DNA of 64,000 nt, taken from the NCBI GenBank assembly GCA_023394415.1, contig JAEXAR010000035.1, positions 62,001 through 126,000 on the forward strand, written 5' to 3'. The position numbers and the translations under genes were made by a program. The DNA comes from Bacteroidota bacterium (lineage in GTDB: Bacteria; Bacteroidota; Bacteroidia; Flavobacteriales; Weeksellaceae). Each line of letters starts with the position of its first letter. The first letter of the stretch is position 1. The notes under the pieces are model-generated. The model saw nothing but the letters and a program-made list of their open reading frames with translations, was not told where the DNA came from and ran no database searches. Of the stretch, positions 33,029 through 41,730 are shown piece by piece.

Positions 33029-33154
33029 AAAAAAGAATCCGTCTCACAACACATTGATCTGGGTTGAGAATCCTCTAAACGAAACACCCGTTCGTATAGG
33101 GGTACAGTGAAAATCATAAAAAAAGCCGTCTTTCACTAGTTGTGAGACGGCTTC
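33029..33154. repeat. 126-bp structured repeat, copy 2
   Basis: Base-for-base identical to 32115-32240, in the same orientation, 914 bp away. It lies 47 bp downstream of the Spy-like gene stop. Flanking bases differ from copy 1 (right flank GAACCA versus ATTTTG), and no target-site duplication is visible around either copy. Confidence 0.95.
33118..33153 (-). terminator. terminator inside repeat copy 2, after the Spy-like gene
   Basis: Same hairpin and T run as at 32204-32239, here serving the 33202-33696 gene. Confidence 0.75.
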
Positions 33155-33201
33155 GAACCATTAAAAAAATAAAATTATGAACTTGATTTTAGCAAAGTAT
33201 G

Positions 33202-33696
33202 CTATTTGTTTTTTTCTTTATTCATTTGACCCTTGTGGTTAGTTTTATTTCCCATACCTTGTCCCCACTTTTTGTCTTTTTGGGTTTCCATCAGCTTTCT
33301 TCTCTTCTGCATCATATCCTGTTTTTTCTGCATATTCTCCTGCTTTTTAGCCTGCCATTTTGCATATTGCTCCGGAGTTAAGACTTTACGGATTTCGTCA
33401 TCCATTTGTTGTCTGTCTTTTTTAAAGTCTTCCATTTTTTGCTTTCTCAACTCTTGATTTTGGATTCTCTGCTGCTCTCTTTGAGCCTGATATCTATCTT
33501 GAATAGATTTAATTTGAGACACTTGCGCTTTGCTAAGATTAAGATCTTTTTCCATCTGCGCCATATGTTCAGCTTTTTTCTGCTCATGCATTACTTTTCT
33601 GTCCTGTTGGTCTTTCATTGGTGGCATTTGTGTTTGTTGTGCCATTGCTAAAGTTCCAATTCCTAGAAATGCTAATGTGTAAACTACTTTTTTCAT
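33202..33696 (-). CDS. Spy/CpxP-like periplasmic protein
   Basis: The product has 164 residues with signal peptide MKKVVYTLAFLGIGTLAMAQ. The mature part is almost entirely helical, rich in Gln, Lys and Met. It carries an LTxxQ-type motif (LTPEQYAKW) and an upstream partner LNLSKAQVSQI, the pattern of Spy/CpxP-family chaperone-like proteins. The Met/His-rich stretches (MPPMKDQQ, MHEQKKAEHMAQM) could bind metals or unfolded proteins, but that is a guess. The C-terminal 35 residues are a Lys/Gly/Asn-rich tail. Monocistronic, terminated by repeat copy 2. Confidence 0.8.
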   Translation of the reverse strand: MKKVVYTLAFLGIGTLAMAQQTQMPPMKDQQDRKVMHEQKKAEHMAQMEKDLNLSKAQVSQIKSIQDRYQAQREQQRIQNQELRKQKMEDFKKDRQQMDDEIRKVLTPEQYAKWQAKKQENMQKKQDMMQKRRKLMETQKDKKWGQGMGNKTNHKGQMNKEKNK

Positions 33697-33786
33697 ATCT
33701 CAAATATTAAATTTGTTTTATTCTTTGTTTCTGTCTTTTGGATAATGAAAAAATCATATAGTTAAAGGGAAAAGTCATAAATTTTG

Positions 33787-34776
33787 TTAAAATTTATTTC
33801 TATACTTATTAATCAGATTATCAATGATTTGAGACGTTTCATCAGGATAGTTCACCTCGATGACATGATCATTTTCAACCCAATTTTTCAGTTTTTTGTT
33901 AAATTCATCTTCATTCCAAATCACAGAAATTCCCAAATTCTCCATTGCCAAGGCATTACATTGCTGTTCGTACTGATTTTTCATTGGTACTGCCAAAACT
34001 TTTTTCTTTAAAAACAAAGCTTCTGCAGGCCCTTCAAACCCGCCACCTGTAAGAAGTCCCTCGCAATTGGCCAATGAGTTCTGAAATTTTTCATTATTGA
34101 TGGGTAAAACTTCAACATTATCTTTAAAATAATGTTGTTTGGAGTGTTTCGAAAAAATTTGCCACTTAATATTGGTGAATCCTTTTACCTGATTAATAAT
34201 AAATTCATCAGAATAAGCCGGGAGGTAAACCGTATAATGACCCAGATTTTTTGACTGCAGATTTCTAATTTCTGAGCGAATTATCGGAGTATTGATAAAA
34301 TCATCATATCTCTCGAAATGAAACGCAAAATGAGCATTGGTAGGTGCATAATGATTCATAATCACTTTTCCCCAGTGGAAACCTTTCAGCTGTGGCGTTT
34401 TATCTGAAACAAATGCTGACTGATGACTTAATGCCACATTTTTCTTTCCTTTAAGTTTACATGCCCAAGCACAAACCGGCTCAAAATCGTTGATGATTAA
34501 ATCATAATCTTTAACCGGAAGATGTTTTACATCATTCAAAAATTGTGCGGTATCAAACTGTTTCCAAGTTTTCAAAAAATCAACGCCACCTTTATTTCCA
34601 AATACAAATCCAAATCCATTAAATCTGTATTTCACCTCATGATCTAATCCAACTTCTGCTTGGGTTCCACTTACAAGCAAATCTAGGTCTCCATATTTCT
34701 TAAGGTGTGGGATGATCTCTCTGGCTCTACTGACGTGTCCGTTTCCTGTTCCTTGTATTGCGTAAAGAATTTTCAT
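33787..34776 (-). CDS. glycosyltransferase, MurG/GT28-like
   Basis: The product has 329 residues from MKILYAIQGTGNGHVSRARE; the frame extends 16 codons upstream but this ATG gives the typical family start. A glycine-rich N-terminal loop (GTGNGHVSRA) and a C-terminal nucleotide-sugar site (CEGLLTGGGFEGPAEALFLK) with an acidic QxE-like segment mark a GT-B fold of the GT1/GT28 group. No transmembrane segment is present; it would act on the cytoplasmic side. The acceptor and donor cannot be told. It is not in a cell-wall or polysaccharide cluster. Confidence 0.8.
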   Translation of the reverse strand: MKILYAIQGTGNGHVSRAREIIPHLKKYGDLDLLVSGTQAEVGLDHEVKYRFNGFGFVFGNKGGVDFLKTWKQFDTAQFLNDVKHLPVKDYDLIINDFEPVCAWACKLKGKKNVALSHQSAFVSDKTPQLKGFHWGKVIMNHYAPTNAHFAFHFERYDDFINTPIIRSEIRNLQSKNLGHYTVYLPAYSDEFIINQVKGFTNIKWQIFSKHSKQHYFKDNVEVLPINNEKFQNSLANCEGLLTGGGFEGPAEALFLKKKVLAVPMKNQYEQQCNALAMENLGISVIWNEDEFNKKLKNWVENDHVIEVNYPDETSQIIDNLINKYRNKF

Positions 34777-34850
34777 ACTAACGAAGTTATCTATAAAATG
34801 TGACAGTAATGTTGTTATAATCAAGATTTAACATTCTGTTTAAATTAAGA

Positions 34851-34877
34851 AAGACGGGTAATCATTCACCCGCCTTT
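34851..34877 (-). terminator. hairpin upstream of the glycosyltransferase gene
   Basis: GACGGGT (34853-34859) pairs with ACCCGCC (34868-34874, one G-U). It is followed on the minus strand by TTTCTT, so it may be a second terminator for the Tyr-rich protein gene. Confidence 0.5.
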
Positions 34878-34964
34878 CAAGTTTCAATAAAATTTATATT
34901 GATTTGCGAGTTTTTAACACTAAATACTGCTTCTTTTAACAGCCTATAACATTAATTAACAAAA

Positions 34965-34988
34965 AGAGAGCAGAATATTCTGCTCTCT
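34965..34988 (-). terminator. terminator after the Tyr-rich exported protein
   Basis: A 24-bp perfect palindrome, AGAGAGCAGAAT and its complement, is followed by five T on the minus strand. Confidence 0.85.
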
Positions 34989-35021
34989 CACCACTTAATA
35001 TTACACTAGAAAAATTATATT

Positions 35022-36080
35022 TTATCTTCCGCCTGTTCTCATTCCTGAAGAACGTCCGGTATTATTATCATTTCTTGAACTGTCTTCTACTCTTGAACTG
35101 CTATTTTCAACTCGGCTTTCTGTTCTTGGCTGTGACATACGTCCTTCATTTCTTGATTCATATGTTCTAAAACCGTCATTCTGCATTCTGCCTGTATTTG
35201 AGCTTCTATCCTCAAACACGCGGTTTGTTTCCTTTCTAACTTCAGAAGTTCTCATTCCACTATTATTATTTCTTACCGATTCATTTCTTTGAGCTCCTGA
35301 AGTATCATTTCTGAAACCTCCAGTACGATTTGAGGAATTTTGAGAATCCATTCTTCCTCCGCTGGTATTTTCATTTCTCATATTCCCAATTCGTTGCGTG
35401 TTGGAATTGTTGGATATACCTGAATTTCTGTTAGTAGAAGTATTGGTATCTCTTAACGTACCTGTGTTGGTATTTCTTTCCTGATTCCATCCATATTTAT
35501 TGCCTACAGTTTGATGATAATCATATCTATTTACTCTGTAAACATTCACATTAATATTTCTGTAACTAGGCACAACGTAATAGCTGTAGTATCTTGGCCT
35601 GTAATATTCTCTCCAATGATTATTATAGTATTTTACAGGATTGTAACCGTTATAATAAGCATTCTGATAAAGAGCGTACACTCTGGATCCAAGAATTCTT
35701 TCTAAAGCATAAAATCTGTCGTAATACCATCTTTTAGGATTGGTTCTGTAATAATCACTCCAAATGTAAAAGCTTGGGAACTGCCTGTTTAGATCACTTA
35801 TCGCTTCTACCTGCCAACGATTCAAATTCATCTCACGGAAAAACCTGTACCAGTTTACCATATCAATACTTCTTCGATAATCGTTGTAGAAGCCACGGTA
35901 ATAATCGTCGGTATAATAATCGTAAGGATATTCGTAATAATAATCATCCGGAAAATAATAATCATCATCACCATACCAACTGCTATTGTTACTGTAATAT
36001 CCGTCATTATTAGGATAATATTGTGCTGAGCAACTTACTGAAAAAAGCCCCAAAGCTAAAAATAATACTAGTTTTTTCAT
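35022..36080 (-). CDS. exported Tyr-rich/low-complexity protein of unknown function
   Basis: The product has 352 residues. MKKLVLFLALGLFSVSCSAQ is either a lipoprotein signal (SVSC) or a type I signal ending SAQ. Residues 20-60 are extremely rich in Tyr and Asp (DDYYFPDDYYYEYPYDYY). A short helical segment follows (FFREMNLNRWQVEAISDLNR), then a Tyr/Arg-rich region to about 190, and a disordered tail of Asn, Ser, Arg and Gly (RNENTSGGRM-type repeats) to the end. I recognise no enzyme family. The tail looks like an unfolded, basic, surface-exposed or nucleic-acid-binding segment. Its own terminator follows. Confidence 0.7.
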   Translation of the reverse strand: MKKLVLFLALGLFSVSCSAQYYPNNDGYYSNNSSWYGDDDYYFPDDYYYEYPYDYYTDDYYRGFYNDYRRSIDMVNWYRFFREMNLNRWQVEAISDLNRQFPSFYIWSDYYRTNPKRWYYDRFYALERILGSRVYALYQNAYYNGYNPVKYYNNHWREYYRPRYYSYYVVPSYRNINVNVYRVNRYDYHQTVGNKYGWNQERNTNTGTLRDTNTSTNRNSGISNNSNTQRIGNMRNENTSGGRMDSQNSSNRTGGFRNDTSGAQRNESVRNNNSGMRTSEVRKETNRVFEDRSSNTGRMQNDGFRTYESRNEGRMSQPRTESRVENSSSRVEDSSRNDNNTGRSSGMRTGGR

Positions 36081-36162
36081 TTTACTACTTAATTTATTTT
36101 AAACTGCATTTTAATCCTTCTTCAACATCATATTTGTTTCTTACCTTTTGGATATAGAAAAG

Positions 36163-36197
36163 AAAAAGAAGTTAAATCCGCAGACTAACTTCTTTTT
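36163..36197 (-). terminator. terminator after malQ
   Basis: AAAAAGAAGTTA (36163-36174) pairs perfectly with TAACTTCTTTTT (36186-36197) around an 11-nt loop. Confidence 0.85.
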
Positions 36198-36238
36198 AAA
36201 GATTTTGATATAATATTGAATATCAAATGCAAATTATA

Positions 36239-38896
36239 TTATTTTCTTCCAGAATCTTGAATCCAATAGGCAATCTTGTTATTAAAATCGTTTTGATTTT
36301 TTAAATCTTCTAAGTTAAGATGCATCCTGTATCTCCAGTAATGTGGAAATACTGCCGGATTATTGATTCTCTCCTGATCTGCATTTTCATTTCTTAATGC
36401 ATAATCAGTAGCCAAGAATTCCTGTAAAGGGAAAATCGCCAACATAGAATCGTTGTATAAATGCTGAAGCATAATAATCTCTGCCAATTCCGGAACAAGT
36501 TCACCAGGAGCAGTGCCATATTGTTTTAACTGATCGTTGAAATATTTTTGAGTTAATCCACGATCTTCAAACCACCATTGGCGAAGTGTTGAACTGTCGT
36601 GTGAAGAAGCCGTCACCACATTCATGTAACCGGCGTTTTTCGGATCGTACCAAAGAATGTTTTCTGATGGCATCCTCTGTACTTTGAGGGCTGTAATAGC
36701 AAGTCTGTCCATAACTTGTGGTACACAATCCGGAACCAATCCCAAATCTTCACCACAAATCAACATATCGGTAGAATTTAAAATGACCGGAAGTTTTTCC
36801 ATCGCACTTTGGTACCATAAACCATCTTGACGTTTAAAGAAATAATCTAAATAAAGTTCATAAATGGACTGTTTTTCCCAATCTGAAAGGTATTTGTAAG
36901 AATCGGTTTTATGGGCATTAAACCTCGGATGGTAAACGTATTCGCCATTGCCCTTATCTTCCTGAAGGAACAGGACATTTGCACAAAGTGAAATCAGTTT
37001 ATCTTCAGCCCAATCGTGAGGATGTTTGTCGAAATAATCTCTTAATTTTCTCTGGGTGTCATATTCTTCTTTAAAAGTATAGGTTCCGTTGAAATGATTG
37101 TTCATAAAGTGATTATGAATGGCATCTCTTTCGTGGCCAAAATAATCCCAAAGAATCTGATCGTTGATATAAGGCTTGCAATACCTGTCGAAATTGAAAG
37201 GGATATGCCTCGCGTGGAATTCTTCCATCCTTACCGGAACTGCAGGATAGAAATAACCTAAAATCCCCTGCGTTGCAGAAACCGGCATCCTCCATATCCT
37301 GAAAAACCCAAGAATATGGTCAATTCTCATCGCATCAAAATACTGTTCCAAGGCTTTGAAACGGTTTTTCCACCATTGGTAACCATCAGCTTTCATAGCT
37401 TCCCAATTGTAAGTCGGGAATTCCCAGTTTTGTCCTAAATCTGTAAACTGATCTGGTGGTGCTCCTGCTTGAAAATCCATTCCGAACAATTCAGGTTCTG
37501 TCCAAGCTTCTACAGAATAACGATAAATCCCAATCGGTAAATCACCTTTTACGGAAACCCCCAAACTGTGAGTATAATCAATTGCATCTTTCAGTTGCAG
37601 GTGAAGCTGATATTGCACCCAAGAATGCAACATTGCCTCAGCATAGTCTTTATGCTTTACCTCAAACATAGGTGATAATTTTCCTGCAATGTATTTTTTA
37701 TGGGTTTTCCAGTCGTTGAAGTTGGGTGTTTTATACTTATCCCTTTGCACACAGAATGCGGCGTAAGGATAAAGCCAGCTTTCATTCTCTTTCTGGAATT
37801 TCTTAAAGCTTCTATCTTTTAAAATCTTTTCTTTATGCTCCTCAAAAACGGCTCTTACATATTTCCATTTTCCGGAAATCATCTGCTCATAATCTATCAA
37901 AGCAAGTTGATTGAGTCTTGATTTCTGAGCTTCAAATTCTTCAACTAAATTCTTCGGTAATGCATACTCTAAATTATCGATTGATAAATACTGTGGATGC
38001 AAAGCATACACTGAAATTGCAGCATAAGGATAAGAATCCGTCCAAGTATAATTAGCTGTAGTATCGTTAATTGGAAGAATCTGAATAATACCAAGATTGG
38101 TAGATTTTGCCCAATCTGCAAGTGCTTTCATATCGGAAAATTCACCGACACCGAAACCATTTTCACTTCTTAAAGCAAAAACAGGCACAGCAACTCCCGC
38201 AGCATGGTACAACTCAAATGATTTGAATCTGAAGAAATGATCTGCCTGTATCTGCAAAATATTTTTGTCAGCATTTGGCAAAGCACAGCGATCATTACCA
38301 TATTCCACATCGAAAACTTCTCCCGTTGAAATGCTCATCACACCATATTTGTATTGAATGAAATGGTTTCCCGGAATTTCAACTGCTACTTCCCAAACGC
38401 CAAAATCAGTTTGGCTCATTGGTACGGTTCTCAAATATTCCCAATTTCCAAGCGCATCTACATTGCCAAGAAGCACTAATTTCCAATCCGGGTTATAAAG
38501 CGGTGCTTCAATTCTGAACAAATGGGTATGTCTTTTCAATACCGAAACTTTCTCGGGCTTGAAACCGCTTAATTTATTTTTAAGGATTTTATTATTGAGG
38601 TAATTTTCAGGGAAGTTTTTGAGATTCCACACATCAAAAATCCTATATTCGTTATAACTGTGAACAAGATTTAAATGGTGGGGCGAAAACTCTTCATCAA
38701 GAATATTTCCGCCTTCATCGGTGAGTTGATATTTGTATGAAAGAGTTTTGGAGAAATAATCTACTTCAGCATTCCAATTTCCGTTTTCATTGTAATTGAG
38801 GAAATGGATTTTGGGTTCTTGACCGTCTTCAAAAACCACAAGTTGTATTTTTTCGCCAACTTTGGTATTGAAATTTAGGTTAAAATAAAGCTTCAT
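36239..38896 (-). CDS. malQ: 4-alpha-glucanotransferase with N-terminal starch-binding domains
   Basis: The product has 885 residues from MKLYFNLNFNTKVGEK (the frame runs 19 codons further back without a family match). Two CBM20-type starch-binding domains occupy about 1-240, the second with WKLVLLGNVDALGNWE. A GH77 catalytic domain follows: nucleophile in MRIDHILGFFRIW, acid/base in ICGEDLGLVP and the third carboxylate in TASSHDSSTLRQWW. The long form with two CBM20 domains resembles plant DPE2 rather than the roughly 500-residue bacterial MalQ. It would disproportionate maltose and glucans in the cytoplasm. It stands alone, without glycogen genes next to it. Confidence 0.95.
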   Translation of the reverse strand: MKLYFNLNFNTKVGEKIQLVVFEDGQEPKIHFLNYNENGNWNAEVDYFSKTLSYKYQLTDEGGNILDEEFSPHHLNLVHSYNEYRIFDVWNLKNFPENYLNNKILKNKLSGFKPEKVSVLKRHTHLFRIEAPLYNPDWKLVLLGNVDALGNWEYLRTVPMSQTDFGVWEVAVEIPGNHFIQYKYGVMSISTGEVFDVEYGNDRCALPNADKNILQIQADHFFRFKSFELYHAAGVAVPVFALRSENGFGVGEFSDMKALADWAKSTNLGIIQILPINDTTANYTWTDSYPYAAISVYALHPQYLSIDNLEYALPKNLVEEFEAQKSRLNQLALIDYEQMISGKWKYVRAVFEEHKEKILKDRSFKKFQKENESWLYPYAAFCVQRDKYKTPNFNDWKTHKKYIAGKLSPMFEVKHKDYAEAMLHSWVQYQLHLQLKDAIDYTHSLGVSVKGDLPIGIYRYSVEAWTEPELFGMDFQAGAPPDQFTDLGQNWEFPTYNWEAMKADGYQWWKNRFKALEQYFDAMRIDHILGFFRIWRMPVSATQGILGYFYPAVPVRMEEFHARHIPFNFDRYCKPYINDQILWDYFGHERDAIHNHFMNNHFNGTYTFKEEYDTQRKLRDYFDKHPHDWAEDKLISLCANVLFLQEDKGNGEYVYHPRFNAHKTDSYKYLSDWEKQSIYELYLDYFFKRQDGLWYQSAMEKLPVILNSTDMLICGEDLGLVPDCVPQVMDRLAITALKVQRMPSENILWYDPKNAGYMNVVTASSHDSSTLRQWWFEDRGLTQKYFNDQLKQYGTAPGELVPELAEIIMLQHLYNDSMLAIFPLQEFLATDYALRNENADQERINNPAVFPHYWRYRMHLNLEDLKNQNDFNNKIAYWIQDSGRK

Positions 38897-39019
38897 AATA
38901 ATGTTTTTATTAAGGTGCTGCAATTTACCAAATAAATTGCAAAAAAACACCAAATAACTCTCAATTTTTAAGATGATATTTAACAGCTTATTAATTAATT
39001 TTCAGTAGTTTATAAAAGT

Positions 39020-39045
39020 AAAGCTTCAGCATGCGCTGAAGCTTT
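39020..39045 (-). terminator. terminator after cysS
   Basis: AAAGCTTCAGC pairs with GCTGAAGCTTT across ATGC, a perfect 11-bp stem; the T tract on the minus strand is interrupted. Confidence 0.75.
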
Positions 39046-39070
39046 GTGTTTAGTTAATATTTATATAAAT

Positions 39071-40537
39071 TTAATTAATAACATAACTCGTCCCCTCTCT
39101 TCCATCCTTTAACTCAATCCCTTCTGCAAGGAGTTTATCCCGAATTTGATCCGACAGTTCAAAGTTTTTAGATTTCCGAGCTTGGTTTCTCAATTCAATT
39201 AAAACTTGAAGTGTAGAATCGAGTTTGGCACTATTGCTTTCTTCAGGTTGCTGAAGTCCCAAAACATCAAATACAAATGCATTCAAAGTGGTTTTTAAAT
39301 CTTTTAAATCTTCGGCAGAAACGGTTTCTTTTCCATCTTTTAAACCAAAAATAAATTTTACAGCTTCAAATAAATAGGAAATCAAAATCGGTGAATTAAA
39401 ATCATCGGTTAAAGCAGCGTAACATTTATCTTTCCAAGCCTGAATATCAAAACTTGAAGAACTCGAAACTCGAAACTCGAAACTCCAAACCAAATTCACC
39501 GCTTCCATTAACCGCTGAAATCCCTTTTCGCTCGCTATCATTGCCTCATTGGAAATATCGAGAACGCTTCTGTAATGCGCCTGTAGGAAATTGAAACGCA
39601 CGACTGACGGATGAAATGCTTTTTCAAAGAAATCATTTTCGCCCGTAATCAGCTGCATGGGCAGGATATAATTTCCGGTGGATTTGCTCATCCTTTGTCC
39701 GTTCATCGTCAGCATATTAGCGTGCATCCAATAGTTGACGGGCGAGGTTCCGTTGCAGGCGGTTCCCTGTGCAATTTCACATTCGTGGTGGGGAAACTTC
39801 AAATCCATTCCTCCACCGTGAATATCGAATTTTTCACCTAAATATTTGGTACTCATCGCTGTACACTCCAGATGCCAACCCGGAAAACCTTCTCCCCAAG
39901 GGGAAGGCCATTTCATAATATGTTCCGGTGAAGCGTTTTTCCAAAGGGCAAAATCCTGCGGGTTTTTCTTTTCATCCTGACCGTCCAACTCCCTTGTGCT
40001 CGCCATCAGTTCATCAATATTCCTTTTGGAAAGTTCGCCGTAATTTCCGCCTTTTTCATTATAGGCACGAACATCGAAATAGACTGAGCCGTTGCTTTCG
40101 TAGGCGTAACCTTTTTCAAGCAAATGTTTGGTCAGTTCCAGCTGTTCGATGATATGTCCGGTTGCAGTAGGTTCAATATTTGGCGGCAGTAAATTGAAAA
40201 TCTGAAGCACTTTATGGAAATCTACGGTGTATTTTTGTACGATTTCCATCGGTTCCAGTTTCTCAAGCCGCGACTGTTTTACGAAACGGTCGTTTTCAAC
40301 AGTACCGTCGTCGGTTAAATGCCCGGCATCCGTTATATTTCTCACATAACGCACTTTATATCCCAAGTGCTGAAGCGTGCGATAAATAAAATCGAAAGAC
40401 ATAAACGTCCTCACATTTCCCATATGCACGTTGCTGTAAACGGTAGGTCCACAAACGTACATCCCAACATTGCCTTCGAGAATGGGTTTGAAATCTTCTT
40501 TTTCTCCGGAAAGAGAGTTGTATATTTTGAGTTGCAT
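39071..40537 (-). CDS. cysS: cysteinyl-tRNA synthetase
   Basis: The product has 488 residues. Zinc ligands and class I motifs are present: CGPTVYSNVHMGN (HIGH-type), GWHLECTAMS, FPHHECEIAQ and RMSKSTGN (KMSKS-type). A low-complexity stretch (SFEFRVSSSSSFD, about residues 350-362) sits at the start of the C-terminal helical region and is encoded by three copies of the heptad ACTCGAA (39461-39481). It looks like an in-frame insertion of the intergenic repeat; 21 bp keeps the frame. The upstream gap to folE is another heptad array. Confidence 0.97.
   Translation of the reverse strand: MQLKIYNSLSGEKEDFKPILEGNVGMYVCGPTVYSNVHMGNVRTFMSFDFIYRTLQHLGYKVRYVRNITDAGHLTDDGTVENDRFVKQSRLEKLEPMEIVQKYTVDFHKVLQIFNLLPPNIEPTATGHIIEQLELTKHLLEKGYAYESNGSVYFDVRAYNEKGGNYGELSKRNIDELMASTRELDGQDEKKNPQDFALWKNASPEHIMKWPSPWGEGFPGWHLECTAMSTKYLGEKFDIHGGGMDLKFPHHECEIAQGTACNGTSPVNYWMHANMLTMNGQRMSKSTGNYILPMQLITGENDFFEKAFHPSVVRFNFLQAHYRSVLDISNEAMIASEKGFQRLMEAVNLVWSFEFRVSSSSSFDIQAWKDKCYAALTDDFNSPILISYLFEAVKFIFGLKDGKETVSAEDLKDLKTTLNAFVFDVLGLQQPEESNSAKLDSTLQVLIELRNQARKSKNFELSDQIRDKLLAEGIELKDGREGTSYVIN
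39461..39488. repeat. heptad repeat inside cysS
   Basis: ACTCGAA three times, then ACTCCAA, in strict tandem. Read on the coding strand it gives the Ser-rich insert of CysRS. The same unit in complement (CGAGTTT) begins the array at 28882. Confidence 0.9.
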
Positions 40538-40545
40538 TTAATTTA

Positions 40546-40608
40546 AGTTTAAAGTTTAAGGTTTAAAGTTTAAAGTTCACAACCTGGAACTTTGACTTGG
40601 AACCTTGA
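40546..40608. repeat. degenerate 7-bp-period array between folE and cysS
   Basis: Nine gap-free heptads: AGTTTAA, AGTTTAA, GGTTTAA, AGTTTAA, AGTTCAC, AACCTGG, AACTTTG, ACTTGGA, ACCTTGA. It begins 8 bp upstream of the cysS start codon and nearly fills the gap to folE. Confidence 0.8.
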
Positions 40609-40614
40609 ATTAAT

Positions 40615-41277
40615 TTAATCCTGTTTTGCGTGGCTTCCTACATAATGCAGAAATTCCTGCCTCGTTATTGGGTTGGTACGGAAAATTCCGCTTAATTCTG
40701 CGGTAATGGTTGAGCTTGCAGTATCCTTTATTCCGCGACAGTTGACGCAAAGGTGTTTTGCATCAATAATACACGCTACATCTTTCGTTCCAAGAGCCTC
40801 TTTCAGCGCATCTACGATCTGCATCGTAAGACGTTCTTGCACTTGCGGACGTTTTGCATAATAATCCACCAATCTGTTAATTTTAGATAAACCAATTACT
40901 TCACCATTAGAAATATAAGCCACATGCGCTTTACCAATAATCGGCAAAAAATGATGCTCACAGAATGAATAAACTGTGATATCTTTCTCCACCAACATTT
41001 GACGGTACTTGTATTTGTTACTGAAGGTTGAAATACCCGGCTTATTTTCAGGTAGAAGCCCTCCAAAAATTTCGTTCACATACATTTTTGCAACACGTTT
41101 CGGAGAATCTTTCAAGGAATCATCGGTCATATCAAGCCCTAATGTTTCCATTATTTCAGCAAAAAGTTTTTCTATTTTATCAATTTTTTCAGTGGGTGAT
41201 ATTGCAAAAGCGTCCTTTCTTAAAGGCGTATGGTCTTTCCCGGTGAAAATATCATCGTCGTTATCAAAATCAGTCAT
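40615..41277 (-). CDS. folE: GTP cyclohydrolase I
   Basis: The product has 220 residues from MTDFDNDDDIFTGKDHTPLR. The zinc site Cys and His are in SFCEHHFLPIIGK and HLCVNCRGIKD; other signatures are GLSKINRLVDYYAKRPQVQE and SMM-type region ASSTITAELSGIFR. It converts GTP to dihydroneopterin triphosphate, first step of tetrahydrofolate synthesis. The start was placed at 41277 since the codons before it lie in AT-rich leader. It is divergent from acpP and separated from cysS by a heptad array. Confidence 0.96.
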   Translation of the reverse strand: MTDFDNDDDIFTGKDHTPLRKDAFAISPTEKIDKIEKLFAEIMETLGLDMTDDSLKDSPKRVAKMYVNEIFGGLLPENKPGISTFSNKYKYRQMLVEKDITVYSFCEHHFLPIIGKAHVAYISNGEVIGLSKINRLVDYYAKRPQVQERLTMQIVDALKEALGTKDVACIIDAKHLCVNCRGIKDTASSTITAELSGIFRTNPITRQEFLHYVGSHAKQD

Positions 41278-41420
41278 ATAATAATGATTATTTAAGGGCA
41301 AAAATAAGGATTTAAAAATTCACTTTAAAGATTTGCAATTCATTATCAAACAATAAGATTTTTTATTATCTTTAAATTTCTAAAAAATATGAAAAAAAGT
41401 ATAAATCATAAAGAATTTTT

Positions 41421-41428
41421 TATATTTG
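41421..41428 (+). promoter_or_regulatory. -7 element of the acpP-fabF promoter
   Basis: TATATTTG 35 bp upstream of the acpP ATG, followed by CACC. A clear -33 TTG was not found. Confidence 0.55.
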
Positions 41429-41463
41429 CACCATCTTAAACAATAATTAAAAATTAGAATATT

Positions 41464-41703
41464 ATGTCAGACATTGCATCAAGAGTAAAAGCTATCATCG
41501 CTGATAAGCTTGACGTTGAGGAAACAGAAGTAACTCCAGAGGCTAGCTTCACTAACGATTTAGGAGCTGATTCATTAGATACTGTAGAGCTTATTATGGA
41601 GTTCGAAAAGGAATTTAACATTCAAATTCCAGACGACCAAGCTGAAAAAATTACTACTGTAGGTCACGCTATCGCTTACATCGAAGAAGTTGTAAACAAA
41701 TAA
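41464..41703 (+). CDS. acpP: acyl carrier protein
   Basis: The product has 79 residues. The phosphopantetheine attachment serine is in LGADSLDTVELIM, and helix IV ends in AIAYIEEVVNK. It carries the growing chain in fatty acid synthesis. It lies 27 bp before fabF on the same strand, a common pair, and begins a five-gene run (acpP, fabF, rnc, IPExxxVDY, pyk). Confidence 0.99.
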   Translation: MSDIASRVKAIIADKLDVEETEVTPEASFTNDLGADSLDTVELIMEFEKEFNIQIPDDQAEKITTVGHAIAYIEEVVNK

Positions 41704-41730
41704 AATCTATTAGTAGGTAATTAAAAATTT

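Noticed and set aside
32115..33154. Composite transposon or insertion sequence made of the two 126-bp repeats
   Set aside because: No transposase lies between or near them, the repeats are direct, and no target-site duplication is visible.
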